Assembly: GCF_003319185.1 (NCBI RefSeq)
Contig: NZ_QOHJ01000001.1
Location: 682,001-746,000, forward strand
Length of the DNA stretch: 64,000 nt
Direction: 5' to 3'
Origin: Blastococcus sp. TF02A-30
Lineage (GTDB): Bacteria > Actinomycetota > Actinomycetes > Mycobacteriales > Geodermatophilaceae
A program made the position numbers and the translations under genes. The notes beneath the pieces are model-generated. The model saw only the letters and a program-made list of their open reading frames with translations. It had not been told where the DNA came from and searched no databases. Below are positions 47,481 to 55,871 of the stretch, one piece after another. How positions within the stretch are numbered: position 1 is the first letter of the stretch; every line of letters starts with the position of its first letter.

Positions 47481-47921
47481 ATGGCGCTGGACCGGGCACT
47501 GGTCGGGCGCAGCTACCCGCCCTCTGCCGTGTACGAGGTCGGACGGGCGAAGATCGCCGAGTTCGCCACCGCCGTCGGTGCGGACGACCCCGTGCACCGC
47601 GACCCCGAGGCGGCCCGCGCGGTCGGCCACCCGGACGTCATCGCACCGCCCACCTTCGCGATCGTCGTGAGCCTGGAGGCGGCGTTCGTCGTCCTCTCCG
47701 ACGACGAGGTGGGCCTGGACTACAGCCGGGTCGTGCACGGCGACCAGAAGTTCACCCACCACCGGCCGATCCGGGCCGGCGACCGGCTGGTCGCGACCAC
47801 CACGATCGACGCCGTCCGCAGCGCCGCCGGCAACGACCTGCTCACCACGCGGGTCGAGCTGGCCACCGAGGACGGCGAGCAGGTCTGCACCGCCACGTCG
47901 ATGCTCGTGGCCAGGGGCTGA
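47481..47921 (+). CDS. hadA: (3R)-hydroxyacyl-ACP dehydratase subunit HadA-like (MaoC N-domain)
   Basis: The 146-residue hotdog-fold protein resembles the mycobacterial HadA/Rv0635 family: ADDPVHRDPEAARAVGHPDVIAPPTFAIVVS and YSRVVHGDQKFTHHRPIRAGDRL. HadA pairs with HadB to dehydrate 3-hydroxyacyl thioesters; HadA supplies acyl-chain binding and HadB the catalytic residues. It lies between rpmG and hadB as in mycobacteria. In a non-mycolate organism the substrate may be general fatty acids. ATG start; GGGCGGGAG lies six bases upstream. Confidence 0.88.
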   Translation: MALDRALVGRSYPPSAVYEVGRAKIAEFATAVGADDPVHRDPEAARAVGHPDVIAPPTFAIVVSLEAAFVVLSDDEVGLDYSRVVHGDQKFTHHRPIRAGDRLVATTTIDAVRSAAGNDLLTTRVELATEDGEQVCTATSMLVARG

Positions 47922-47933
47922 GGGGACAGGGAC

Positions 47934-48002
47934 GTGAGCATCGCAGCGAGGAACGAGCGAGGAGCGGAGCGTCCCGCGGGAACGAAGGGTGGCGCTGCGT
48001 GA
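47934..48002 (+). repeat. Dispersed GAGCGA-rich intergenic element between hadA and hadB
   Basis: The stretch GTGAGCATCGCAGCGAGGAACGAGCGAGGAGCGGAGCG… is built of repeated GCGAGGAACGAGCGAGG-like units. I recognise this type of sequence as an intergenic repeat common in actinobacteria. It happens to be open as 22 codons from a GTG, with the stop overlapping the hadB start, and is often mis-annotated as coding. Only one copy is in this window. Confidence 0.5.
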
Positions 48003-48412
48003 TGGACGTCCCCGCCGTCGGCACCGAGCTGCCAGAGCTGCAGCTGCGCGTGACCCGCGCCGACCTCGTCCGGTACGCCGGCGCATCAGGCGACTTCAAC
48101 CCCATCCACTGGAGCGACCGGGTCGCCACCGCCGTCGGGCTGCCCGGCGTGATCGCGCACGGGATGCTCACCATGGGGCTGGCCGCCCGGGCCGTCACGG
48201 CGTGGACCGGCGATCCCGCGGCGCTGGTCGACTACCAGGTCCGCTTCGGCCGCCCGGTGGTCGTCCCGGACGACGACGACGGCGCCGAGCTGACCGTCCG
48301 GGGCACGGTGGCCGCCCACCTCGAGGACGGCCGGGTGCGGGTCGACCTCGCCGTCACCAGCGGCGGCGAGAAGGTCCTGTCCCTGGCCCGCGCCGTCGTC
48401 CGCCTGGCATGA
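48002..48412 (+). CDS. hadB: (3R)-hydroxyacyl-ACP dehydratase subunit HadB-like (MaoC)
   Basis: The 136-residue MaoC-type hotdog protein carries the hydratase 2 motif with the catalytic Asp-His pair, YAGASGDFNPIHW, and the downstream GVIAHGMLTMGLAAR. It is the catalytic partner of HadA. The ATG at 48002 is directly preceded by an in-frame GTG at 47999 that could also serve. The stop overlaps the M1-lipoprotein start (ATGA). hadC, present in mycobacteria, is absent. Confidence 0.9.
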   Translation: MDVPAVGTELPELQLRVTRADLVRYAGASGDFNPIHWSDRVATAVGLPGVIAHGMLTMGLAARAVTAWTGDPAALVDYQVRFGRPVVVPDDDDGAELTVRGTVAAHLEDGRVRVDLAVTSGGEKVLSLARAVVRLA

Positions 48413-49836
48413 CCCCGCGGCGGCGGGTCGCGGCGCTGGCGGCCGGCCTCCTGCTGCTGCCCGGCTGCACCTCCTTCGCCGACCGCGCCGCCGCGCCGGC
48501 CGCGACGTCGACCGCGGCGCCCGCCGCCGGGGCGCCCGGTGACGCCGGGGGCTGCACCGACCGCGCGGAGCCGGACCCGGACCGCCCCGTCGTCGACCTG
48601 GAGTTCCGGCTCGAGGACGACCTGCGCACCGTCACGGGCACGGAGACGGTGGAGTTCACGCCCGACCGCCCGGTCGAGGAGCTGGTCTTCCGGTTGGTGC
48701 CCAACGGCCCCGAACCGGCGGCCGCGGGCTCGCGCCTGGTGGTGGACGCCGTGCGCGGGGAGGACGTCGACGACGCCGGCTACGAGGCGCTCGGCGCCGC
48801 GGAGCCCGGCGGCCAGCACGTCGTCCGGCTGGACCGGCGGCTGGCAGCGGGGGAGCGCACCGAGGTGGCGCTGGACTTCACGCTGACGCTGGGGGAGGGC
48901 GGCTTCGACCGGGTCGGCGCGGAGGCCGACGTGTCGTGGTGGGCCAGCGGGGCGCCGCTGCTGGCCTGGGAGCCGGGCGTCGGGTGGGCCGAGGACCCCT
49001 TCGTCGAGGTCTCCGGCGAGACGACCACCAGCCCCGCAGCCGACACGACGATCAGCGTCTCCGCACCGCAGGACCTCACCGTGCTGATGACCGGCGACCA
49101 GGACCCGCCGTCGCCGGCCGCCGGCGGCCGGCGCACGTGGACGTCGGCCGAGCCGGTGGCCAGGGACGTGAGCGTCGCCGTCGGCCGGTTCACCACGGAG
49201 GAGCGGACGACGCCGGAGGGCGTGCGGGTGACCGCCGGCGTCCTCCCGGGAGCGGAGCGCGGGGCGGCGGACCTGGCCGACGCCACGGTGACCGCCATCG
49301 ACGAGCTCAGCGGCTTCCTCGGCCCGTTCCCGTACCGGACGCTCACCGTGCCGCTGCTGCCCGACCACGGCGGCGGGATCGAGTACCCCAGCTCCATCCT
49401 GCAGGCGACCCCCAGCACCTCGGTGCTCGTGCACGAGGTCGCGCACATGTGGTTCTACGGAATGGTCGGCAACTCCCAGTTCCGCGATCCGTGGTTGGAC
49501 GAGGCCTTCGCCACCTGGGCCGAGGCGGTCGTCGACCCGTCGTCCGGCGACCGGCTGGAGGCCGCGCTCGACGAGGTCGACGGCGAGGTCGGTTCCGCCA
49601 TGGACGAGTTCACCGGGCAGCGCGACTACGTCGACCGCGTGTACGGCAAGGGAGGGGCGGCGCTCCTCCGGGCGCGCGAGGTCGCGGGAGCCGACGCCTT
49701 CGACGCCGCGGTGCGCTGCTACGTGGACGCGACCGCCTGGGGCATCGCCACACCGGACGACGTCGCCGACGCGCTGGACGGGCTGCCCGCGGCGGCCGAC
49801 GTCCTCGTCGGCGCCGGGGCGCTGCCGCCCGGCTAA
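48409..49836 (+). CDS. M1-family metallopeptidase-like lipoprotein
   Basis: The 475-residue protein has a signal peptide with lipobox (LLLLPGCTS), so it is anchored outside. An N-terminal beta-domain (about 55-220) precedes the catalytic domain with the gluzincin motif [10 protein letters not shown] at about 342-351 and the third ligand in WLDEAFATW near 364. The GAMEN substrate motif appears only as the divergent GGGIEYPSS. The C-terminal ERAP-like domain is missing, so it is a short M1 form. Substrates are unknown. It overlaps the convergent aminotransferase gene by four bases at the 3' end. Confidence 0.88.
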   Translation: MTPRRRVAALAAGLLLLPGCTSFADRAAAPAATSTAAPAAGAPGDAGGCTDRAEPDPDRPVVDLEFRLEDDLRTVTGTETVEFTPDRPVEELVFRLVPNGPEPAAAGSRLVVDAVRGEDVDDAGYEALGAAEPGGQHVVRLDRRLAAGERTEVALDFTLTLGEGGFDRVGAEADVSWWASGAPLLAWEPGVGWAEDPFVEVSGETTTSPAADTTISVSAPQDLTVLMTGDQDPPSPAAGGRRTWTSAEPVARDVSVAVGRFTTEERTTPEGVRVTAGVLPGAERGAADLADATVTAIDELSGFLGPFPYRTLTVPLLPDHGGGIEYPSSILQATPSTSVLVHEVAHMWFYGMVGNSQFRDPWLDEAFATWAEAVVDPSSGDRLEAALDEVDGEVGSAMDEFTGQRDYVDRVYGKGGAALLRAREVAGADAFDAAVRCYVDATAWGIATPDDVADALDGLPAAADVLVGAGALPPG

Positions 49837-51080
49837 CCGGCGCTGGTGAGCAGCCGCTGCATGCGGCCGACGCCCTCGACGAGGTCGTCGTCGCCCAGGG
49901 CGTAGGACATCCGCAGGTAGCCGGGGGTGCCGAAGGCCTCACCCGGGACGACGGCGACCTCCGCCGCCTCCAGGATCAGCTCGGCCAGCTCCACCGAGGA
50001 GTTCGCCGTCCGGCCGGCGATCGGGCGGCCCAGCAGCCCCTTCACCGACGGGTAGACGTAGAACGCGCCCTGCGGCTCGGGGCAGGCGATCCCGGGGATC
50101 TCCCGCAGCATCCGCACGATGGTCTGCCGGCGGCGGTCGAAGGCCTCCCGCATGGTGGCGACGGCGGACAGGTCGCCGGTCAGCGCGGCGACGGCGGCGG
50201 CCTGCGAGACGTTCGCGACGTTGGAGGTGGCGTGCGACTGCAGGTTGGTGGCCGCCTTCACGACGTCGGCCGGACCGGCGATCCAGCCCACCCGCCACCC
50301 GGTCATCGCGTAGGTCTTGGCGACGCCGTTCACGACGACGCAGCGGTCGGCCAGCTCCGGCACCAGCACCGGCATCGAGGGCGCCGTCGCCACGCCGTAG
50401 GTGAGGTGCTCGTAGATCTCGTCGGTGAGCACCCACAGGCCGGCCTCGAGCGCCCACCGGCCGATCTCCTCGACCTGCTCCGCGGGGTAGACCGCACCGG
50501 TCGGGTTGGACGGCGAGCAGAACAGCAGCGCCTTGGTGCGCGGGGTGCGGGCGGCCTCGAGCTGGCCGACCGAGACCAGGTAGCCGCTCTGCTCGTCGGC
50601 GACCACCGGCACGGGCACGCCCCCGGCCAGCCGGATGGCCTCCGGGTAGGTCGTCCAGTACGGCGCGGGCACGAGCACCTCGTCACCCGGGTCGAGCATG
50701 GTGGCGAAGGCCTCGTAGACGGCCTGCTTGCCACCGTTGGTCACGAGCACCTGCGCCGGGGTGAGCTGCAGCCCGGAGTCGCGGGCGGTCTTGGCGACGA
50801 TCGCCTCCTTGAGCGCCGGCAGCCCGCCCGCGGGCGTGTACCGGTGCATGGCCGGCTGGCGGCAGGCGGCGACGGCGGCCTCGACGATGTACCCCGGCGT
50901 CGGGAAGTCCGGCTCCCCGGCGCCGAAGCCGATGACCGGCTTGCCGGCGGCCTTGAGGGCCTTGGCCTTGGCGTCGACCGCCAGCGTCGCCGACTCGCTG
51001 ATCGCGGCGATCCGGCGGGAGATGCGGCGGTCGGCCGCGGACGGGGCGGGCGCGCTGGACTCCGGGGAGACGGCGGTCAT
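49833..51080 (-). CDS. aspC: Aspartate aminotransferase (class I PLP enzyme)
   Basis: The 415-residue product is a class I/II aminotransferase. Seen are [13 protein letters not shown], the PLP phosphate region [35 protein letters not shown] (Asp binding the pyridine N) and the Schiff-base lysine in [16 protein letters not shown], plus the substrate-binding arginine in LRMSYAL. It transfers the amino group between aspartate and 2-oxoglutarate. The same gene stands before trpT-secE-nusG in many actinobacteria. A TTGACA lies 14 to 19 bases before the ATG, too close to act as -35 for this start. Confidence 0.93.
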   Translation of the reverse strand: MTAVSPESSAPAPSAADRRISRRIAAISESATLAVDAKAKALKAAGKPVIGFGAGEPDFPTPGYIVEAAVAACRQPAMHRYTPAGGLPALKEAIVAKTARDSGLQLTPAQVLVTNGGKQAVYEAFATMLDPGDEVLVPAPYWTTYPEAIRLAGGVPVPVVADEQSGYLVSVGQLEAARTPRTKALLFCSPSNPTGAVYPAEQVEEIGRWALEAGLWVLTDEIYEHLTYGVATAPSMPVLVPELADRCVVVNGVAKTYAMTGWRVGWIAGPADVVKAATNLQSHATSNVANVSQAAAVAALTGDLSAVATMREAFDRRRQTIVRMLREIPGIACPEPQGAFYVYPSVKGLLGRPIAGRTANSSVELAELILEAAEVAVVPGEAFGTPGYLRMSYALGDDDLVEGVGRMQRLLTSAG

Positions 51081-51145
51081 GCGCTCATCGTGTCAAAGAC
51101 CGGCCGCCGCCCGCTCACCGCACGGGGGAGGCCTCCGGCGGGACG

Positions 51146-51176
51146 TTGGCTCCGCCGCTCCGGCGTCCCGTACACT
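51146..51176 (+). promoter_or_regulatory. Candidate promoter of tRNA-Trp-secE-nusG
   Basis: TTGGCT (51146-51151) and TACACT (51171-51176) are separated by 19 bases and fit the principal actinobacterial sigma factor. The transcript would carry a leader of about 100 bases before tRNA-Trp. Confidence 0.55.
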
Positions 51177-51282
51177 GGCTGCCCTGGGGCGATCGACCCC
51201 GCCACCGGCGTGCCCCGGAACCTCCCGAGGAACCGTGCCGTGGTGGTGGAGCCGGCGGTCCCGGCCGGGTGCGTCCCGGCCT

Positions 51283-51355
<73 letters not shown>

Positions 51356-51437
51356 CCACCGCACGACGTACAGCGATCCACGTGCCGCCCCGCACCGGGG
51401 CGGTGCCGACCACCACCACCGAGGCGAGCGAGGCGCA

Positions 51438-51959
51438 GTGAGCGAGAAGCCGGAACGCGAGGACGACGCTCGCGACGCCGAGCTGACCGACGAGCAGCTC
51501 GACCGCGAGGCTCCCGGCGTCGACGACGCCGCCGAGCTCGAGGCGGCCGAGGACGCCGTCGCCGCCGAGGCGTCCGCGGACGAGGACAAGGTCGTGGCCA
51601 CCCCCGCTCGCCGTCGCGGCGGCCGGATCACCGCCGGCGACGACGACGAGGACGAGCCGGTCGCCACCCGGTCCCGCCGGGCCGCGCGCAGCGCGTCCCG
51701 CCCCGCGGACCGCGAGGGCACCGGCACCCGCTCGCGCGCGGCTGCCGAGCGGGCGCGCGCCGACGAGATCCGCCGGAAGCGCTCGCTCGCCCGGTTCCTC
51801 CGCGAGGTCGTCGCGGAGCTGCGCAAGGTCATCTGGCCGGGCCGGCGCGAGCTGATCACGTACACGACGGTGGTCATCGTCTTCGTGGCGTTCATCGTCG
51901 CGCTGGTGGCCGGGCTGGACCTGCTGTTCTCCCAGGGCGTGATCGCCGTCTTCGGCTGA
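51438..51959 (+). CDS. secE: Preprotein translocase subunit SecE with acidic N-terminal extension
   Basis: SecE clamps the SecY channel. The family core is at the C-terminus: RFLREVVAELRKVIWPGRRELITYTTVVIVFVAFIVALVAGLDLLFSQG, with one membrane helix at about residues 140-162. At 173 residues it has an N-terminal extension of about 110 residues made of Glu/Asp/Ala/Arg runs, first acidic then basic. The GTG start has GAGGCGCA upstream. It is co-transcribed with nusG. Confidence 0.95.
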   Translation: MSEKPEREDDARDAELTDEQLDREAPGVDDAAELEAAEDAVAAEASADEDKVVATPARRRGGRITAGDDDEDEPVATRSRRAARSASRPADREGTGTRSRAAAERARADEIRRKRSLARFLREVVAELRKVIWPGRRELITYTTVVIVFVAFIVALVAGLDLLFSQGVIAVFG

Positions 51960-52000
51960 CCTCCGCCCGCCCGCACGCCCCCTGACAAGGAAGAGAACCT

Positions 52001-52885
52001 GTGACCGACCCCCGCGAGCCCTTCGACACCGACAGCGCGGTCGACGGCATCGACCTGGACGACGCCCGTTTCGACGAGCGCGGCAGCGCCGACGTCGAGA
52101 CCGGCGCCGGCGAGACCGGTGCGGCCGAGGGGTCGAGCGACACCGCCGACCTCGACACCGACACCGAGATCTCGGACGTCACCCCGGAGATCGAGGGCGG
52201 CGACCCCGACAGCCTGGTCACCGACCCGCTGGTCGACCCCGCCCCGGCCGCCGAGGTCGAGGCCGAGGACGAGGACCCGACCGAGGCGCTGCGCAAGAAG
52301 CTGCGGATGATGCCCGGCGACTGGTACGTCGTGCACAGCTACGCCGGCTACGAGAACAAGGTGAAGACCAACCTCGAGGCGCGCATCCAGTCGCTGGACG
52401 TCGAGGACTTCATCTACCAGATCGAGGTGCCCACCGAGGAGGTCACCGAGATCAAGAACGGCAAGCGCACGCAGGTCAACCGCAAGGTCCTGCCCGGCTA
52501 CCTCCTGGTGCGCATGGAGCTCAACGACGAGTCGTGGGGCGCGGTCCGCAACACCCCGGGCGTCACCGGGTTCGTCGGTGCCACCTCCAAGCCCTCGCCG
52601 CTGTCGGTCGACGAGGTCGTGAAGATCCTGGCGCCGGCCGTCGCGCCGCAGGCCGCCAAGGCCCCGGCCGGCGAGGTCGCCGCCGCCACCGGCGGTGCCG
52701 CCCCGGTCGCCGTCGTCGACTTCGAGGTCGGGGAGTCGGTGACCGTCATGGACGGGCCGTTCGCCACCCTGCCGGCCACGATCAACGAGATCAACGCCGA
52801 GCAGCAGAAGCTGCAGGTCCTGGTCTCCATCTTCGGCCGCGAGACGCCCGTCGAGCTGTCGTTCAACCAGGTCAGCAAGATCTGA
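52001..52885 (+). CDS. nusG: Transcription termination/antitermination factor NusG
   Basis: NusG binds RNA polymerase and links it to Rho or the ribosome. The conserved part starts near residue 105: [26 protein letters not shown], then the [32 protein letters not shown] block, a linker and the KOW domain [49 protein letters not shown]. The first 100 residues are a highly acidic Asp/Glu/Thr extension. The linker between the two domains is about 25 residues of Ala/Gly/Pro. GTG start with AAGGAAGAG upstream. Confidence 0.97.
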   Translation: MTDPREPFDTDSAVDGIDLDDARFDERGSADVETGAGETGAAEGSSDTADLDTDTEISDVTPEIEGGDPDSLVTDPLVDPAPAAEVEAEDEDPTEALRKKLRMMPGDWYVVHSYAGYENKVKTNLEARIQSLDVEDFIYQIEVPTEEVTEIKNGKRTQVNRKVLPGYLLVRMELNDESWGAVRNTPGVTGFVGATSKPSPLSVDEVVKILAPAVAPQAAKAPAGEVAAATGGAAPVAVVDFEVGESVTVMDGPFATLPATINEINAEQQKLQVLVSIFGRETPVELSFNQVSKI

Positions 52886-52929
52886 CGCCCCGGCGTCGCG
52901 AGCTGAACCACCCGAGATAGAAGGAAGTC

Positions 52930-53358
52930 ATGCCCCCCAGGAAGCGGTTGACCGCGGTCATCAAGCTCCAGATCAACGCCGGTGCGGCCACCCCCGCGCC
53001 GCCCGTCGGTCCGGCGCTCGGCCAGCACGGCGTCAACATCATGGAGTTCTGCAAGGCCTACAACGCCGCGACCGAGTCGCAGCGCGGCAACGTGATCCCG
53101 GTCGAGATCTCGGTCTTCGAGGACCGGTCGTTCACGTTCGTCACCAAGACCCCGCCGGCCGCGCGCATGCTGCTCAAGGCCGCCGGTGTCGAGAAGGGCT
53201 CGGGCGAGCCCCACAAGACCAAGGTCGCCACGGTCACCCGTGACCAGGTCCGCGAGATCGCCACCACCAAGATGGCCGACCTCAACGCCAACGACCTCGA
53301 CCAGGCCGAGAAGATCATCGCCGGCACCGCCCGGTCGATGGGCATCACGGTCGTATAA
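52930..53358 (+). CDS. rplK: 50S ribosomal protein L11
   Basis: L11 forms the GTPase-associated centre with L10-L12. The 142-residue product has the N-terminal proline-rich loop ([34 protein letters not shown]), the hinge, and the 23S rRNA-binding C-terminal domain. ATG start with AGAAGGAAG upstream. It is followed by a 152-base spacer with a hairpin before rplA. Confidence 0.98.
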   Translation: MPPRKRLTAVIKLQINAGAATPAPPVGPALGQHGVNIMEFCKAYNAATESQRGNVIPVEISVFEDRSFTFVTKTPPAARMLLKAAGVEKGSGEPHKTKVATVTRDQVREIATTKMADLNANDLDQAEKIIAGTARSMGITVV

Positions 53359-53376
53359 GGACCCCGGTGCCCCCCA

Positions 53377-53395
53377 GCCCACGCTCCGCGTGGGC
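53377..53395 (+). other. Hairpin in the rplK-rplA spacer
   Basis: A perfect eight-base-pair stem (GCCCACGC / GCGTGGGC) with a three-base loop lies 19 bases after rplK. It may be an attenuator, an mRNA processing site or a translational-control site for L1; the sequence does not say which. Confidence 0.4.
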
Positions 53396-53510
53396 CGGAT
53401 CCCTGCACCGAGGCCGTTCCAGCACGTCACCCGTGGGAGGGCCACGCCAGGCCCGTGAACCACACGACCGGGGCTCCGCCGTCGCGGCGAGCCCCCGGAG
53501 AGGAACCACC

Positions 53511-54230
53511 ATGGCGAAGCACGGCAAGAAGTACCGCGCGGTCGCGGAGAAGGTCGACCGCGAGAACCTCTACAGCCCCCTCCAGGCCGCCAAGCTGGCC
53601 AAGGAGACGTCGACGACGTCCTACGACGCCACCGTCGAGGTCGCCATGCGCCTGGGCGTCGACCCGCGCAAGGCCGACCAGATGGTCCGCGGCACGGTCA
53701 ACCTGCCGCACGGCACCGGCAAGACCGCCCGCGTCATCGTCTTCGCGACCGGTGACAAGGCCGCCGAGGCCGAGGCCGCCGGCGCCGACGTCGTCGGCTC
53801 GGACGACCTGATCGAGCGCATCCAGGGCGGCTTCCTGGACTTCGACGCCGCGATCGCGACGCCGGACCAGATGGCCAAGGTCGGCCGGATCGCCCGCATC
53901 CTCGGCCCCCGCGGCCTGATGCCGAACCCGAAGACCGGCACGGTGACCCCCGACGTCACCAAGGCCGTCAACGACATCAAGGGCGGGAAGATCAACTTCC
54001 GCGTCGACAAGCAGGCCAACCTGCACCTGGTCATCGGCAAGGCGTCCTTCGACGAGACCAAGCTGGTCGAGAACTACGCCGCCGCCCTCGACGAGGTGCT
54101 GCGCGCCAAGCCGTCGGCCGCCAAGGGGCGGTACGTCAAGAAGGTCACCATCTCGACGACCATGGGCCCGGGCATCCCGGTCGACCCGAACCGCACCCGC
54201 AACCTGACGGTGGACGAGCCCACCGCGTAA
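53511..54230 (+). CDS. rplA: 50S ribosomal protein L1
   Basis: L1 builds the mobile stalk at the E site. The 239-residue product has the N-terminal [30 protein letters not shown] and the signature [38 protein letters not shown]. The ATG at 53511 has GGAGAGGAA seven bases upstream; longer upstream frames are shadows. A terminator follows 15 bases after its stop. Confidence 0.98.
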   Translation: MAKHGKKYRAVAEKVDRENLYSPLQAAKLAKETSTTSYDATVEVAMRLGVDPRKADQMVRGTVNLPHGTGKTARVIVFATGDKAAEAEAAGADVVGSDDLIERIQGGFLDFDAAIATPDQMAKVGRIARILGPRGLMPNPKTGTVTPDVTKAVNDIKGGKINFRVDKQANLHLVIGKASFDETKLVENYAAALDEVLRAKPSAAKGRYVKKVTISTTMGPGIPVDPNRTRNLTVDEPTA

Positions 54231-54245
54231 GGCCGCACCACCTCA

Positions 54246-54283
54246 CGAGGGCCCCGCTGCGCACCCGCGCGGCGGGGCCCTCG
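54246..54283 (+). terminator. Terminator between rplKA and rplJL
   Basis: A 12-base-pair perfect stem (CGAGGGCCCCGC / GCGGGGCCCTCG) with a 14-base loop, 15 bases after rplA. It separates the two ribosomal operons. Confidence 0.75.
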
Positions 54284-54295
54284 TCGTGCGTCGTG

Positions 54296-54301
54296 TACTC
54301 T
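54296..54301 (+). promoter_or_regulatory. Candidate -10 element of the rplJL operon
   Basis: TACTCT (preceded by TG) follows the rplA terminator by 12 bases, giving an expected leader of about 230 bases before rplJ. Confidence 0.5.
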
Positions 54302-54307
54302 CGTCGA

Positions 54308-54535
54308 CGTTCCCCCCAAGACCGCAGGTCGTCGCACGTCCGCGTGCGATCGAAGGTCCCGGAGCTCCGGGCGACCCGCGCAGGAGGACGGTTCGATCGG
54401 CAGGTGCTCGCGCCCGCCCCTCGCCCCGTGCGCCCTGCGCCGGGGCGTTCCTCGTCTCCGGGGCCCTCATCGCATCGCGTGATCGCACGAGGTCGTGCAA
54501 CGGCCGGTGGTCGCCCGACAGACGAGAGGAGGCCC
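54308..54535 (+). promoter_or_regulatory. Putative ribosomal protein L10 leader (autoregulatory mRNA)
   Basis: A long structured leader precedes rplJ, where L10(L12) binds its own mRNA in most bacteria. Features are the AGACCGCAGGTCGTCG region, a central GGAGGACGG segment and several GC-rich helices such as CGTGATCGCACG. I place it by position and general look, not by a full structure match. It ends in the rplJ ribosome site GAGAGGAGG. Confidence 0.55.
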
Positions 54536-55156
54536 ATGCCCACGCAGGCGAAGGCCGCGGTGATCGACGAGATCACCGAGCGGTTCCAGAACTCGAGTGC
54601 GGCGGTGCTCACCGAGTACCGCGGGCTGACCGTGGCGCAGCTGACCGAGCTGCGCCGTTCCCTCGGTGAGGGCAGCAGCTACGCCGTCGTCAAGAACACC
54701 CTGACGAAGCGGGCAGCGGACTCGGTCGGTTTCTCCGACCTCGGCCCGCTGCTCAACGGCCCCACCGCGATCGCCTTCATCGAGGGCGACCCGGTGAACG
54801 CGGCCAAGGCCATCCGTGACTTCGCGCGCGCCAACCCGCTGCTCGTCGTCAAGGGCGGCGTGGTCGACGGACGCACGGTCGACGCCGCCGAGGTCACCCG
54901 CCTCGCCGACGTCGAGCCCCGTGAGGTCCTGCTGGCCAAGCTGGCCGGCGCGATGAAGGGCAACCTGACCAAGGCTGCCGGGCTGTTCCAGGCCCCGCTG
55001 TCGCAGGTCGCCCGTCTGGCCGCCGCGCTGCAGGAGAAGAAGGCCGCCGACGCCCCGGCCGAGGCCGCCGCTCCTGCCGCCGACGACACCGCTGCTGCTG
55101 ACACCACCCCCGACACCACCGACGCTGCCGCGGACGCCGCGGCCAGCGACGCCTGA
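54536..55156 (+). CDS. rplJ: 50S ribosomal protein L10
   Basis: L10 anchors the L7/L12 stalk. The 206-residue product has [36 protein letters not shown] and [13 protein letters not shown] near the N-terminus and the helical L12-binding tail (about 140-175). A C-terminal Ala/Asp/Thr-rich low-complexity tail of about 30 residues follows. The ATG is four bases after GAGGAGG. Confidence 0.98.
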   Translation: MPTQAKAAVIDEITERFQNSSAAVLTEYRGLTVAQLTELRRSLGEGSSYAVVKNTLTKRAADSVGFSDLGPLLNGPTAIAFIEGDPVNAAKAIRDFARANPLLVVKGGVVDGRTVDAAEVTRLADVEPREVLLAKLAGAMKGNLTKAAGLFQAPLSQVARLAAALQEKKAADAPAEAAAPAADDTAAADTTPDTTDAAADAAASDA

Positions 55157-55173
55157 CCCACAAGGAGATACAG

Positions 55174-55566
55174 ATGGCCAAGCTTTCCAGCGCCGAGCTG
55201 CTCGACGCGTTCAAGGAGATGACCCTCCTCGAGCTGTCCGACTTCGTGAAGCAGTTCGAGGAGACCTTCGAGGTCACCGCTGCTGCCCCCGTGGCCGTCG
55301 CGGCCGCTCCCGCCGCCGGTGGCGGCGACGGTGGCGCTGCCGCCGCCGAGGAGCAGGACGAGTTCGACGTCATCCTCGAGGCTGCCGGCGACAAGAAGAT
55401 CCAGGTCATCAAGGAGGTGCGCGGTCTGACCTCGCTCGGCCTCAAGGAGGCCAAGGACCTGGTCGACAACGCTCCGAAGCCGATCCTGGAGAAGGTCGCC
55501 AAGGACGCCGCGGAGAAGGCCAAGGCCGCCCTCGAGGGCGCCGGCGCCACCGTCACCGTCAAGTGA
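55174..55566 (+). CDS. rplL: 50S ribosomal protein L7/L12
   Basis: L7/L12 recruits translation GTPases. The 130-residue product has the N-terminal dimerisation domain ([25 protein letters not shown]), an Ala/Gly hinge and the C-terminal domain ending GAGATVTVK with [37 protein letters not shown] start with AAGGAGATA, 17 bases after rplJ. Confidence 0.98.
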   Translation: MAKLSSAELLDAFKEMTLLELSDFVKQFEETFEVTAAAPVAVAAAPAAGGGDGGAAAAEEQDEFDVILEAAGDKKIQVIKEVRGLTSLGLKEAKDLVDNAPKPILEKVAKDAAEKAKAALEGAGATVTVK

Positions 55567-55572
55567 CCCCCC

Positions 55573-55590
55573 ACCCGGCGCTCGCCGGGT
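55573..55590 (+). terminator. First hairpin after rplL
   Basis: ACCCGGCG-CT-CGCCGGGT, a short stem seven bases after the rplL stop. It is followed by a longer hairpin, forming a tandem terminator. Confidence 0.55.
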
Positions 55591-55606
55591 GAGCACCACC
55601 GCTCGA

Positions 55607-55644
55607 CAGCAGGGCCGTCCTCCTCCGGGAGGGCGGCCCTGCTG
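55607..55644 (+). terminator. Main terminator of the rplJL operon
   Basis: A stem of about 17 pairs (CAGCAGGGCCGTCCTCC against GGGAGGGCGGCCCTGCTG, with one bulge) ends in GCGTTCT. It closes the ribosomal operon before the mce promoter region. Confidence 0.8.
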
Positions 55645-55717
55645 CGTTCTCCCGGTCGGAGGACCCCCGTCCGGGCGGTGCACGGAGACCCGGGTCACGG
55701 GAACTGCGTGACACACG

Positions 55718-55758
55718 TAACCTCTGCCCCGGGCATTCGTTACTCACCGGTAGTGGGT
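55718..55758 (+). promoter_or_regulatory. Candidate mce promoter with downstream operator dyad
   Basis: TAACCT (55718-55723) fits a -10 element, and just downstream lies ACTCAC-CGGTA-GTGGGT (55742-55758), an inverted repeat with one mismatch over six-base arms, within TTACTCACCGGTAGTGGGT. Position after the likely start site suits a repressor; a lipid-responsive TetR-type regulator is a guess. It does not match the KstR consensus. The rest of the 305-base gap between rplL and the ATPase gene holds only the two terminators. Confidence 0.45.
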
Positions 55759-55871
55759 GCGGCCCGGAACCGTCCGGATGCGGAGGGCTCCGAACTGCCG
55801 CACACTGCCGGGGCTCGCCAACGCGGCGGGGCGGGGAACCGGCAGCGCAGCCGGAGCGGGAGGCAGGTGTC

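Noticed and set aside
51085-51102. TTGACA on the minus strand before aspC
   Set aside because: It is too close to the ATG to act as a -35 for this gene unless translation starts further in, and no matching -10 is seen.
55718-55758. KstR-type cholesterol regulator site at the mce promoter
   Set aside because: The dyad lacks the TAGAAC/GTTCTA half-sites, so only an unassigned operator is reported.
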